A stretch of DNA of 64,000 nucleotides, from the NCBI GenBank assembly GCA_937981765.1, contig CALJOM010000011.1:90804-154803 (forward strand), written 5' to 3'. Source of the stretch: an uncultured Bacteroidales bacterium. GTDB taxonomy: Bacteria; Bacteroidota; Bacteroidia; Bacteroidales; Salinivirgaceae. This document shows positions 43,973-53,491 of the stretch, one piece after another (position 1 is the stretch's first letter; each line of letters begins with the position of its first letter). The notes beneath the pieces are model-generated. The model saw only the letters and a program-made list of their open reading frames with translations. It was not told the DNA's origin and did not search any database. Both the position numbers and the translations under genes were made by a program.

Positions 43973-46900
43973 TTATTGTCCCCAAATCGGGAAATCGGTA
44001 TCAATATTTTCAGCACGATTGGTGGGATTTTGTTTGCCTCCGGTTAGCTCCTTAACTCGTTCTCCCACAAAGGTCGCTAATTCGCTAACGTTGATTTTTT
44101 TGTCGGCATTTAAATCGGCTTTAGCGTGTTGAAGCCCTTCAATTACGCAATAGGTAAATACTCCATTTTGAAGGGTTTCTGTTTCGTAGGAGAATTCTTC
44201 TCCGCCAGCTGAAGAAATAACCACGGTGCCATTGTTTCGTCGTACATCGGTAAATAACTCTTTCATCAATTCAAAACTGGTTTTTAGATCTACAGTTAAG
44301 CCAGTTTTTTTTATGGTTTTAAATCCACGGGATTTTACTGTAGTGTCCTTTGCTTGGCTGTTTGCTATTAGTTGGTTTTCTTCTTTATCTATTTCGCCTG
44401 AATGGCAGGCATCGATTAACAGCAACTTTTTACGGGCCGGAATACCGTCTAGCAGAACCTCCAACTTATCGTAACCTAATCCGCGTTTCTGAGGTTGGCT
44501 AAAATCTACATCGTGAGTAGCCAGATAATAGTCCAGTTCACTGTCGAGCAAGCCGTGGGAAGCGAAGAACATCACAATTTGGTCATCGGGGGTGCTTTTT
44601 TCTAATTCGCTTCGCAAGGCCAAAATGTTTTCTATGGTGGACTGCTGGTTTTGCAACAGAAATGTTTTTACCTCACCATATTTACTGCTTTGTTGTTTGA
44701 ATAAGTTTACAATGTCAGCGGCGTCTTTATCAGCATAGGTCAAATTATATTCCGATTGTTTGAATTTGCTTACACCAACAGCAATAACATAAAGATTGGG
44801 CTTTAGGGGAATTTGGGGATTGTAGGTAACCTCTATTTGTTCTGCCAGTGATTCAACCCCTTTTTGGTTCAGAGCAGATATTTTTATGTTATTAATACCT
44901 GTTGAAAGAGGAATAGTTATGGTTTGTTCGGCCTTTTTAGCGGCAATTGGGAATTTTTTCCCTTGAAGGCCGTAAAGTGGCACACCGTTCACCGTAACAA
45001 AATAGCGTTCGAGGTTAAAGAGTATGTCTTCGGCAGAAAAGGTTAGGGTATAATTGGGTTCTGATGTTTCAACAAACAGGGTTTCGCTCGGTTTTAATTT
45101 AACTTCTGGTGCTTGTAGGCGGAACTCTTTTTCAAAACTAGAGGGATTGAATCCCATTTTTCGCAGACGCTTTTCGTAGGCTTTTTGGTAAGCTTGAATC
45201 AGTTCGGGTGAGGCTAGGCCTAAACATTCCAACACAATGTGAGGGCGGTTGTATTGCAGGTCGAATTGGTCGAAGGAATAAATTTTTGGACCATATTCAT
45301 ACGTAAGATTTTTTATGGCTCCTTTGCTACCTGTGTAATAGTAGTCTCGGGTTATGGTTATCCAATTTCCATCGCTGAAACTTATCTGTTTAGCAATCTC
45401 TGTCAAACCATTGGTTTCAATAATTCTGATAGTTCCATCGCTTAGGCCTATAAAAATGAATTCACCGTTGGGTGTAGATTCTATGGTAGTAGCAACCGAT
45501 TCTAAATCAAGAGACTTAATCAATGAAAAGTTTTCTAAATCCCATAGGTTTACTTTGCCATCCATTGAGCCACTTGCAATCATCTTTTTAGCAGGAATGG
45601 ATGCAACCACATTTATGGCCGTTCTATGATGATTTATTGTTTTTATTAATTTACCTTCTGGAATTTTCCATATCTTAAGGCTAGAGTATGGCTCTGTAGA
45701 ATTAAGGGCTCCCTCTCCACTAACTAAATAATTATCTGTGGAAAAAGCAAGTGCTTGAATTATTGTTTTGTGTCCGGTTAATACTAGTGGATTGGCAGCA
45801 GGATTGTCCGCATTCCAAATTTTTATATTTCCTGTTTTTCCTCCGGTAGCTATCCATTTTTGATCATGGCTTATAGTCATAGAAGCACACTTTTCTGGAT
45901 GGGCCATAGTTGAATAGAGTTTTTCTCCCGATTTTCGGTTCCAGAAAACAAGGTTCCCATCATAACTAACACTTACAACATAGGTTTCGGCTGCGACTAC
46001 AGCTTCAGCACGTTCGTTGATATTTTTGTATGTTCTTTTCAACTTGTATGTGTTTATGTCCCATTCGTTTATTGAACCGTTATTCCCGCTTGTGAATATA
46101 GAGTTGCCTGAAACAAATAGATCCGAGCAACCATCAGGGTGAGCCATGATTACTTTGGTAGTTTTTCCGTCCTGAAGATCAATAACTTTAAGTGTTCCGT
46201 CGTCGCTGACAACCATTATATTATTGTTTGATTTTAAGGTTAGTTTTTTAGGAATTCCGACTAGACCTTTTAGCTCTTTAATCAAACTGCCATCTTCAAT
46301 ATTCCAAAGTTTAAGGGTCATATCCCAACTTGTTGATAAAATTCTTTTGCTATCTGGCAAAAATTTGATGCCGGTAATTGTAAAAGTGTGTCCTTTTAAT
46401 GTCTTTACTAATGTTTTATTGTCAATTCTATAAACTCGTATTGAGAAATCTTTTGCGCTATGGTCTCCTCCTCCGCCAGCTGCAAAATATTTTCCATCAG
46501 CAGAAAATGTCACGCGAGTAACCTCATCGTTAAAATCTGAAAAAATATTCAATAGGGTGCCGTTGCTATTCCACAGTCTTATTTTACCATCGGAACATCC
46601 GGTTAGGAAATATCTCCCGTCTGGAGAAACTGCCACATCATAAACTTCACCGTAATGCCCCTTTAAATTTAATACTATGCTCCCCGTTGAATAATTCAGA
46701 ATTTTAGCGCTCCCATCGTTAAAGGCTGCAATAATTTCATTTCTATTGGGAATGAAACAAACGCGGTTAATGTTTAAATCGTTACCTCCCTGAAAATCAA
46801 TAATCTTTTTCATTAATGAACTGTCCCAAATGATTATTTGTCCGTCGTCTCCGGAAGAAACAAACATTTTATCGTCATGGGAAAATTTTATGGAATTTAC

Positions 46901-48925
46901 TATTCCTGAGTGTTCTTTCTGAGAGGTAATTAATTCTCCGGTTTGTAAATTCCACATTTCTATTTCGCCATTTGAGCGCCCTAATAGTATTATTTTCTCA
47001 TTGTTTGATATGTCGCAACTTACTGCCATGGCACCTTCTTTCTTAAACCTACGGAGCTCTTTTCCGAGTTTTAAGTCCCATAGAATTGCGTAACCATCCA
47101 TACTTGCAGTAACAGCAAACCTTCCATCTTTGCTAGTTTCTAGGTTAATTATCCATGCAGAATGCCCAATTGGCACATAGAGCTTGGGAGTTATGTTGGA
47201 TATAGAGATTTCTTCCCTTGCTTTAGGCTCCAAAAGGTTGATATCTTCCCAGTATTGATTGCCTTGGTAATCTATAAACCCTCTTCTCTTAATAATAACA
47301 CCTTCATCATAGGTAACTTCTGATAATCCGTTTGAGAAAAATTCTAGTTTCATGTTAGGCATCGTACTGCTTTTTTTAATGTTGGCAAGTTGATTACCGT
47401 ACTTATCAACAAATAACCAATGATTTTCGCATTCTATTAATAAACCATCTTTTTCCCTTTCATTGACTGTAAAATATCTGGTAAAATCATAACTCTCTCT
47501 AATAGGTCCTGAGGCTATAATCTGTATTATTTTTTGATAAAAATTATCTATATAATAAACATTGTTAACATTTTGAATAATTTCCTGGCCATTGCTATCT
47601 AGAATTACCGAAGAATTGTTTTCTTTTTGGCCTAAAGCTAGATATTTATTCAAAATCACTATTTGTCTGAGACTTGGATTTATAATCCACTCTCCGGAAT
47701 TTTTAGATAAATATCCGTACTTATAATTATTATTTTGAACAAAAAATCCTTTTTCATTAAAATCCTTAATAGTGAGTTTATCGGATTCAAAAATTTTAAT
47801 AAGGGTTCCGTCGGAGGTTATTAACTTAATGTAACTCCCTTCCTTAACTATTATTTTGTTGCCAGTAAGGAGTTCAATAAAATCATATTTTTTAGGGGGA
47901 AGAATAATGTTTCCCTGTAAATCATATACTCCACTAACCCCCTTTTTAGTCATGACAGCTATTAAGGAGTCTATTTTGGATGTGGACCTCCAATCGTCAA
48001 AGGGAGTAATTTCTTTCCCTTGTAAATTAAAGTAAGCGCTTTTTTTGCCTTTCTTAACCAATAAAATTTCATGATCATTTTCAAAAATATCTGTAAATTC
48101 AATGGGTATGATTTGTTTTCCGGTATAATCTAGAACACCCCACTTTTTCCCTTTTGCAACCCTAATATAGTTTTCATTAGCCATATACCACAGGTTGTCA
48201 AAACTTTGTGACGAAAGTGCTTTATTGGTTCTGGCATCTACTAAAAAGTATTTTTCATTTCTTTCGTACTGAACAACCCTATCTCTCATTTTTAAGGAAT
48301 ATGGGGATTCTATTTCATTTATAATCAAGCCTAATGTATCGATTAAGTACCAATTATTATTGAAAAATACTTTGGTTAATCCGTTTCTGAAAACACTATG
48401 TTTGGGTGATATAGGAAAAAAAGTGGGTTTAATAACCGTATCTCCTTGCTGGTTTATGTAGCCAAGTCGATTATCGTGTAGTATCATAATCCGATTAAGA
48501 TCTACATCGCGGATAAAATCCTTAAATTCTTTTCTAACATATGGAAAAGAAGGAGAAAAAAATGCATCTATTTCAATCCCTGTAATGGTTATTAAAATAT
48601 ATTTTTGTTCAGTCGATACTTTTACAATCGCAAAATTATTCTCAAAATCATGAGCTTCTAAATATTTTGCGGGAATTACCATTTGTCCATACCTGTTAAT
48701 GTAACCCCAGTAATTCCCTATTTTTACTGCAGCCACTCCATTACTGAATGGGCGAACCTCATCATAATTGCATGCTATTACAATGTTCTTATTTTTATCG
48801 CAATAGCCCCATTTAATACCCTTACGATAGGGGATCATGTTGGGCAGTTGGGAGTGTTGGGCAAGTAGTTCTACCCCCACGAGGATGGCTATTATTAATA
48901 ATTTTAACCGAATACTAGTTATCAT
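43973..48925 (-). CDS. Giant secreted WG-repeat / WD40 / caspase-family (C14) protein
   Basis: The 1650-residue protein has a signal peptide (about 1-22, ending LLAQ). Residues about 30-570 are degenerate WG-type repeats (KWGYCDKNKNIVIACNYDEV, NYWGYINRYGQMVIPAKYLE, KKWGVLDYTGKQIIPIEF). Residues about 587-1180 are WD40 blades, enough for two propellers (VYDVAVSPDGRYFLTGCSDG, then KIRLWN). A linker and an Ig-like strand region (about 1230-1370) precede a p20 caspase-like domain from about 1377 (LYVIAVGVSKFKQSEYNL). Catalytic His1457 (FFASHGLLD) and Cys1507 (LLIDACHSGE) are both present. A final segment has ADLNADKKINVSEL, an EF-hand/dockerin-like calcium loop. It probably acts in the periplasm or at the surface as a ligand-gated protease; substrate unknown. 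Confidence 0.9.
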   Translation of the reverse strand: MITSIRLKLLIIAILVGVELLAQHSQLPNMIPYRKGIKWGYCDKNKNIVIACNYDEVRPFSNGVAAVKIGNYWGYINRYGQMVIPAKYLEAHDFENNFAIVKVSTEQKYILITITGIEIDAFFSPSFPYVRKEFKDFIRDVDLNRIMILHDNRLGYINQQGDTVIKPTFFPISPKHSVFRNGLTKVFFNNNWYLIDTLGLIINEIESPYSLKMRDRVVQYERNEKYFLVDARTNKALSSQSFDNLWYMANENYIRVAKGKKWGVLDYTGKQIIPIEFTDIFENDHEILLVKKGKKSAYFNLQGKEITPFDDWRSTSKIDSLIAVMTKKGVSGVYDLQGNIILPPKKYDFIELLTGNKIIVKEGSYIKLITSDGTLIKIFESDKLTIKDFNEKGFFVQNNNYKYGYLSKNSGEWIINPSLRQIVILNKYLALGQKENNSSVILDSNGQEIIQNVNNVYYIDNFYQKIIQIIASGPIRESYDFTRYFTVNEREKDGLLIECENHWLFVDKYGNQLANIKKSSTMPNMKLEFFSNGLSEVTYDEGVIIKRRGFIDYQGNQYWEDINLLEPKAREEISISNITPKLYVPIGHSAWIINLETSKDGRFAVTASMDGYAILWDLKLGKELRRFKKEGAMAVSCDISNNEKIILLGRSNGEIEMWNLQTGELITSQKEHSGIVNSIKFSHDDKMFVSSGDDGQIIIWDSSLMKKIIDFQGGNDLNINRVCFIPNRNEIIAAFNDGSAKILNYSTGSIVLNLKGHYGEVYDVAVSPDGRYFLTGCSDGKIRLWNSNGTLLNIFSDFNDEVTRVTFSADGKYFAAGGGGDHSAKDFSIRVYRIDNKTLVKTLKGHTFTITGIKFLPDSKRILSTSWDMTLKLWNIEDGSLIKELKGLVGIPKKLTLKSNNNIMVVSDDGTLKVIDLQDGKTTKVIMAHPDGCSDLFVSGNSIFTSGNNGSINEWDINTYKLKRTYKNINERAEAVVAAETYVVSVSYDGNLVFWNRKSGEKLYSTMAHPEKCASMTISHDQKWIATGGKTGNIKIWNADNPAANPLVLTGHKTIIQALAFSTDNYLVSGEGALNSTEPYSSLKIWKIPEGKLIKTINHHRTAINVVASIPAKKMIASGSMDGKVNLWDLENFSLIKSLDLESVATTIESTPNGEFIFIGLSDGTIRIIETNGLTEIAKQISFSDGNWITITRDYYYTGSKGAIKNLTYEYGPKIYSFDQFDLQYNRPHIVLECLGLASPELIQAYQKAYEKRLRKMGFNPSSFEKEFRLQAPEVKLKPSETLFVETSEPNYTLTFSAEDILFNLERYFVTVNGVPLYGLQGKKFPIAAKKAEQTITIPLSTGINNIKISALNQKGVESLAEQIEVTYNPQIPLKPNLYVIAVGVSKFKQSEYNLTYADKDAADIVNLFKQQSSKYGEVKTFLLQNQQSTIENILALRSELEKSTPDDQIVMFFASHGLLDSELDYYLATHDVDFSQPQKRGLGYDKLEVLLDGIPARKKLLLIDACHSGEIDKEENQLIANSQAKDTTVKSRGFKTIKKTGLTVDLKTSFELMKELFTDVRRNNGTVVISSAGGEEFSYETETLQNGVFTYCVIEGLQHAKADLNADKKINVSELATFVGERVKELTGGKQNPTNRAENIDTDFPIWGQ

Positions 48926-49707
48926 AATTTACATATTATTAGTTTAGTTGAATTTTATTGATATCTTTTTAATTCTTAGGTTGGTTGTCCAAGGTAAAAA
49001 GTTGTTGGTGTTTCCCGGGAAATAGTATTGCTTTCCTGTTAAATTGGGAGTGGATTTTTTATAGTAAAGATAGCGATAAAGTTCTGAAAACATGGACTTC
49101 CAAGAAAAAAAGTCGTTTTCGAATTCAAGTCCCTATCATGTACAATTTGCTTCATTGGATTAATCGAGGGTTGTTTGCTCTTTTTGCTAATTTTTACTAA
49201 TAGGATTAGCCGTAGCTGGGATCCTAGGGTGTTACTGCGGTATGGTCACCGAAAAATGAGCGTAAATTAAGATCATTGGTGGTAATCATGCTTCATTTTC
49301 GTGATCTTTCTAGTATTTTATCCATAAAAGTTAAAAGATGACAATATTTTGGGTTGTATTATTTCTTTGCTGGGTTGGTTTATAAATCCGCATTGACAAT
49401 CTTCATACCCTAATACCGGCAAGTTTGATGTAATCGATTATACAAAAGACGCATTTTTTTAAGTTATGAATTGTTTCTTGTTTAATTGCACGCCCGTGTA
49501 TCTTTATTTCTATGAAACAGGATGAGGCGGAAAGCTATGGATGAGAGTAGATGTTTCTGATATAGCAATCTGAAGAAAAAAACCTAATAAGCTCTTTTAA
49601 TCTGAAGGGTGGTTTCATGGTTTTAGGTCAAAAAGCACCTACTCGGGTTTAGCTTTCAGCATTTGTCTTTAATGTTACTTTTAGAATGGGGTGTTTTTTA
49701 TGGCTAA
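48926..49707. other. 782-bp gene-free region
   Basis: No convincing gene, RNA or repeat was found on either strand. The open frames present (for example plus 48985-49200, starting at TTG, and a 27-codon minus-strand frame around 49535-49618) are short, lack recognisable domains and have no promoter match. The stretch separates the caspase gene from the T9SS protein and may hold the caspase promoter or a fully decayed gene. Confidence 0.5.
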
Positions 49708-51912
49708 TTATAATTTTACTAGTTTAATGAGGCTGTTGCTGTTTACCGATTTTACATGTAGAAGATATACTCCGGGAGGGATAGCTTCGCTTATTTTTAG
49801 AGGGTAGGCCTTCATGTTTGCAATATTTTCACGATATACAACATCTCCGGCAATGTTAATAATGGAAATCTCTGCTTTTGAAACAGTTTCTACAAATTCT
49901 ATGGTTAGATTATTCATAAAAGGATTTGGATAAACCAACGTTTGTAAACTTGGCTTTTCATCTAGGTTTAAAGGGGTTCCTCCTCCTGAATTGGTGTGTA
50001 AAATTTTGGGTTGTTGGGTTGTCATATAATATCCACCCAATGCCCAGGCGTTTTGTGGATCGGTGGCAACTATATCGAAAAAGGCTAATCCGTTTCCTGT
50101 CAGATTTCCTGTGTAAAGGCGCAGCCATGAATTACCGCCGTCGAATGTTTTATAAATGTTTGAACTAATATCCACAAAGTAGCCATGGAGATGGTCGTAG
50201 AAGGTCACGGCTGTGATGTCGTCAGCGGTGAGGAGTTGATATTTTATCCAGTTTTGACCACCGTCTTCCGTTACGGCGATGGTGCTATATGTACCCACGG
50301 CAACACCATGGATTTGATTTACAAAATGGACGTCGTTAAAATGAGGTGTTTTTTTGTCCGTTAAGGGGAACTGAAAAGTATTCCAGCTTTGCCCGCCGTC
50401 GGTGGTGCGTAGGATGGCGTTATTGGTTGATATCCAGCCCTTTTGTTCGTTTAGGAAAAATACGGACGATAGTTTACTGGATGTGCCGGCTGATATTTGT
50501 GTCCATGTGTTACCGCCATTTTCGGTTTTGAGAATTAAACCATTTTCACCACAAGCCCATCCCTTCTGTTCGGAGATAAAATATACGGAAAGGATGGTTG
50601 AGGTTGTGTTCGAATTTTGAATTGTCCAGCTTTCACCTTCATTTATCGTTTTTAGAATAAGTCCATTAGCTCCTACTACCCAACCAGTAGTACTGTTGAT
50701 AAAGAAAATATCTTTGAATGATTCGGAGGTACTGGAATGAATTATATCCCATTGTTGCCCTCCATTATTAGTTTTTATGATTTCCGATGGCGATGCTGTT
50801 GAAACTGCCCATCCTGTCAAATTGTCGATAAAGTGGGATTGCAAAAGATATCTGGTGGAGGGGCAAGGCTGTATTTCCCAGGCAACGGGATAGGTGCAGT
50901 TTTTTTTGAAAATGCGGGTTGTGCCGGCTGTTACACAGGTAGATGCAGCAAAATATATGAATGTTTCGCCGATACTGTTTTTAAAAATGCTGGCTGAATT
51001 ATAACAAAGATTCGAAATAACGGAGTTATCCTGAATGAAATTTTGCCCATCTTCCGAGAAAACCAAAACATTAAATCCTCCACAGATAATATAATTGTCT
51101 AAAAATTCTAGGTTTTTAAGTTGAAGATTATTCCCGGAAAATAGGGTGTCCCAACTATTACCGGTGTCATTGGAACGCAGAATGTAGTCTTTATTATTTT
51201 TCACCCCTACCAGATACACTTGATTGACGTTTCGGATTTTTACGTCTTTAAATACTCCATAAAATGGAGCACAATTGGTCCATGTTTGTCCACCATCGTT
51301 AGTGCGATATACTATACCACCTTCGCCGCATACAAAACCCAATGATTCATCGAGGAAATCAATTTTTAATAATGATAATGTAACAGAAGGCGAAAATCCC
51401 ATTGGCTGCCATGTTTGTCCTCCATTGGTTGTTTTGTAAATAGAGGAGGCTGTAGAGCCATAAATTCTTGATCCAGCGGCCCATCCTGTAGTTGAATTTA
51501 TAAAATCCATCGAAATAGGCCGAAAGCCTTGCGCAATTAGATAAGCATTATTCCCAATACTTGGAAAGAAAAGTCCGTTGAGAGTTGTATTTCCTGAAGT
51601 GGAATACCCTAAAAAATAGGTTTTATCGCCTTGGCGTACAAAGTCTACCATCCAAACGGTGTCTGGGAACGTGTGAACTGTAAACCACGAGTTGGAGTTG
51701 GCATATTTTTTCACAAAGTACGCAGCTACCGACGCTCCAGCTAGACCATAAGCTTCGCTGACAGATTGAAAAATAATTTTTCTAAATGGTGAGTAATTTT
51801 ACGATCCTGTGGCGTCGTAAATCATCTCCCAATTTTGGCATTCCAGTTGGGCAATAATTCTTTGTGGCCCAAGAAGAGAAAAAATTCCAATGGCAAAACA
51901 AAATCTATTCAT
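49708..51912 (-). pseudogene. T9SS-exported YCF48-type beta-propeller protein interrupted by an early in-frame TAA
   Basis: One frame runs from ATG 51912 to 49708 with a single TAA at codon 38 (51799-51801). The part before it is a good signal peptide (MNRFCFAIGIFSLLGPQRII). The part after it continues in frame (NYSPFRKIIFQSVSEAYGLA) into a 668-residue open stretch usable only from GTG 51714. The body holds about nine YCF48/BNR-type blades with KTTNGGQTW, RTNDGGQTW, KTINEGESW and RTTDGGQSW motifs. The last about 80 residues (LVYPNPFMNNLTIEF ... GVYLLHVKS) form a type A T9SS sorting domain. Without the TAA it would be a normal surface-secreted adhesin-like protein; with it, the signal is separated from the cargo. 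A base error is the alternative. Confidence 0.8.
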
Positions 51913-51980
51913 ATTCATATCATCATAATTTTTGTTTGCTAAAATAATATCTCTTGTGAAGTACCTTAGGGAAGTTGGTA

Positions 51981-52022
51981 AACAAAAAAGTCTCATTTTA
52001 ATGAAAATGAGACTTTTTTGTT
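51981..52022 (-). terminator. Intrinsic terminator of AraC-family gene
   Basis: A perfect 19-bp stem (51981-51999 with 52004-52022) over loop AATG, core AAAGTCTCATTTT, with a T tract within the 3' arm on either strand. It overlaps the stop codon of the minus-strand AraC-type gene. Confidence 0.88.
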
Positions 52023-53215
52023 TAAGGGTTTAAATTTTTCTGATACTCCAAAGGAGAAGTACCTGTGAATTTTTTGAACGCCCTGTAAAAGGATGATTTA
52101 CTATTAAACCCACATTCGTATCCAACTGCTTCTAATTTTATATTTTTATCAAGATTTTCCAGCATTTTTTTTGCCTCTTCCACCCGATAAAAATTTATAA
52201 AATCAAAAAAATTCAATTTGAACTTAGTGTTAATTGTTAGCGATATATTGTGTGAACAGGCTCCAATGTCGGAGGAAAATTTGGTAAGGTTAATCTTTTT
52301 GTCCAAATACGGTTTTTGGGAAGCCAGGTAATTCAGTATCTTTTGGTAATTTTCTTCGATTTCTATTTCGGTTAACCGATATTTTTGACTTTTATTATTT
52401 TCCATTAATTCTTTAATCTCTTTACAGAGAGGATCTAGAATTTTTTTAAATTGATCCAGTTTTTCGGTGGTTTCAACAAGATTGCAGTATTCGGCTTGGT
52501 TGTAAATAGTATTTTGGCTAAAGGCATAGTATAAAAAGAATAAGTTAACAATATTAACAATGATTGGTATAATCAAAAATTCTACATAGGAAGTCTGGAT
52601 TATGGTATACAAGAGAGCTAAACTAAAATTCAGAACAATAACCAGGATGATGAATGTATTTAAATATTTGATTTTAAGTTTGTCAATATCGGAGAAAAAG
52701 TTTTTTGCAGCTAGGGAGTGTTTACGAATAGTAATATAAGACTGTATAAAATACGCCATCCATAGGGATACGCACAAAGCATTGATAATGTTCATTGGCT
52801 CGGGGAAACATTCTTTGAATGTAAGGCATTCTAAATATCGAGTTTGTTCTTCAACCGACATTAAGCGGAAATCGATATAAAACCAAATGTCTAATAGAAT
52901 GATTCCCAAGGTGATGAAATTAAGGGGGTGTTTCCAGTTGAATTTATGCCCAATCATATATAGAGTGTAGGCATAGATCAACACTCCGTAGAATGACGCT
53001 GTTCCTTGAAATAAGAATAACGCCTCTGGAAGATTAAATATAAGACCAGATAAAATTATTATGTTATTTAGAAAGTTAAGGCCTGGGTCAATAATAATGG
53101 CGGCAAGCAGTAGGTTGGTAATAGAGTTTTTTTTGCGAAATAAAAGAATTGAGGATAAAATGAGCAGATTTATGAATGTAAAAACGTTAATAAAGATGAA
53201 AAGATTGGTATTCAT
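52022..53215 (-). CDS. Membrane-anchored AraC-family transcriptional regulator
   Basis: The 397-residue protein has about seven N-terminal membrane helices (residues about 5-245, including LFIFINVFTFINLLILSSIL and LNTFIILVIVLNFSLALLYT), a short coiled linker, and a C-terminal AraC-type double helix-turn-helix (about 290-395). The signature is NIKLEAVGYECGFNSKSSFY followed by RAFKKFTGTSPLEYQKN. This 7TM-AraC design is known in Bacteroidota and probably senses a ligand at the membrane while binding DNA. It may regulate the T9SS protein next to it or the WD40-caspase block; no experimental link is visible. Confidence 0.87.
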   Translation of the reverse strand: MNTNLFIFINVFTFINLLILSSILLFRKKNSITNLLLAAIIIDPGLNFLNNIIILSGLIFNLPEALFLFQGTASFYGVLIYAYTLYMIGHKFNWKHPLNFITLGIILLDIWFYIDFRLMSVEEQTRYLECLTFKECFPEPMNIINALCVSLWMAYFIQSYITIRKHSLAAKNFFSDIDKLKIKYLNTFIILVIVLNFSLALLYTIIQTSYVEFLIIPIIVNIVNLFFLYYAFSQNTIYNQAEYCNLVETTEKLDQFKKILDPLCKEIKELMENNKSQKYRLTEIEIEENYQKILNYLASQKPYLDKKINLTKFSSDIGACSHNISLTINTKFKLNFFDFINFYRVEEAKKMLENLDKNIKLEAVGYECGFNSKSSFYRAFKKFTGTSPLEYQKNLNP

Positions 53216-53223
53216 AGCTAAGG

Positions 53224-53231
53224 CAAATATA
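53224..53231 (-). promoter_or_regulatory. Bacteroidota -7 promoter element upstream of AraC-family gene
   Basis: TATATTTG on the minus strand matches TAnnTTTG, 8 bp before the ATG at 53215, suggesting an almost leaderless message. No -33 TTG at canonical spacing was seen. Confidence 0.45.
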
Positions 53232-53491
53232 ATTTGGTGAAGCTAATATAAGGTATTTTTTGTTAGTTCTGAATATTTTTATAAATAAAAAAATCTTAAT
53301 TTTCCGAGGGATAATCTGCTTTATGAATGTTTTCCATGGTTGTTTTAAATTTTGATGTTTATGGAGCATGCTGCTTTCCCGTGCTAACCAAGATTACTAT
53401 TACGATTAATTAGGTTTTTAATGTTCTTTCCACTGACGCAATCCTAAAAATTAATTCAATTGAACCTTTGATGGGTTCCTTTTTATAGAAC

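Noticed and set aside
43973..48925. Metacaspase-type toxin of a known gasdermin or CBASS-like defence system
   Set aside because: No gasdermin, cyclase, or sensor-nuclease partner gene is adjacent, and the protein has a signal peptide, so it is probably not a cytosolic phage-defence effector. An envelope role fits better.
48985..49200. 71-residue plus-strand ORF in the gene-free region
   Set aside because: It starts at TTG, has no promoter or domain, and lies in an unconserved AT-rich stretch.
39816..51801. Stop-codon reassignment (for example TGA read as Trp)
   Set aside because: The two interrupted genes have different stops (TGA and TAA), and TGA serves as normal stop elsewhere in the window, including the transposase.
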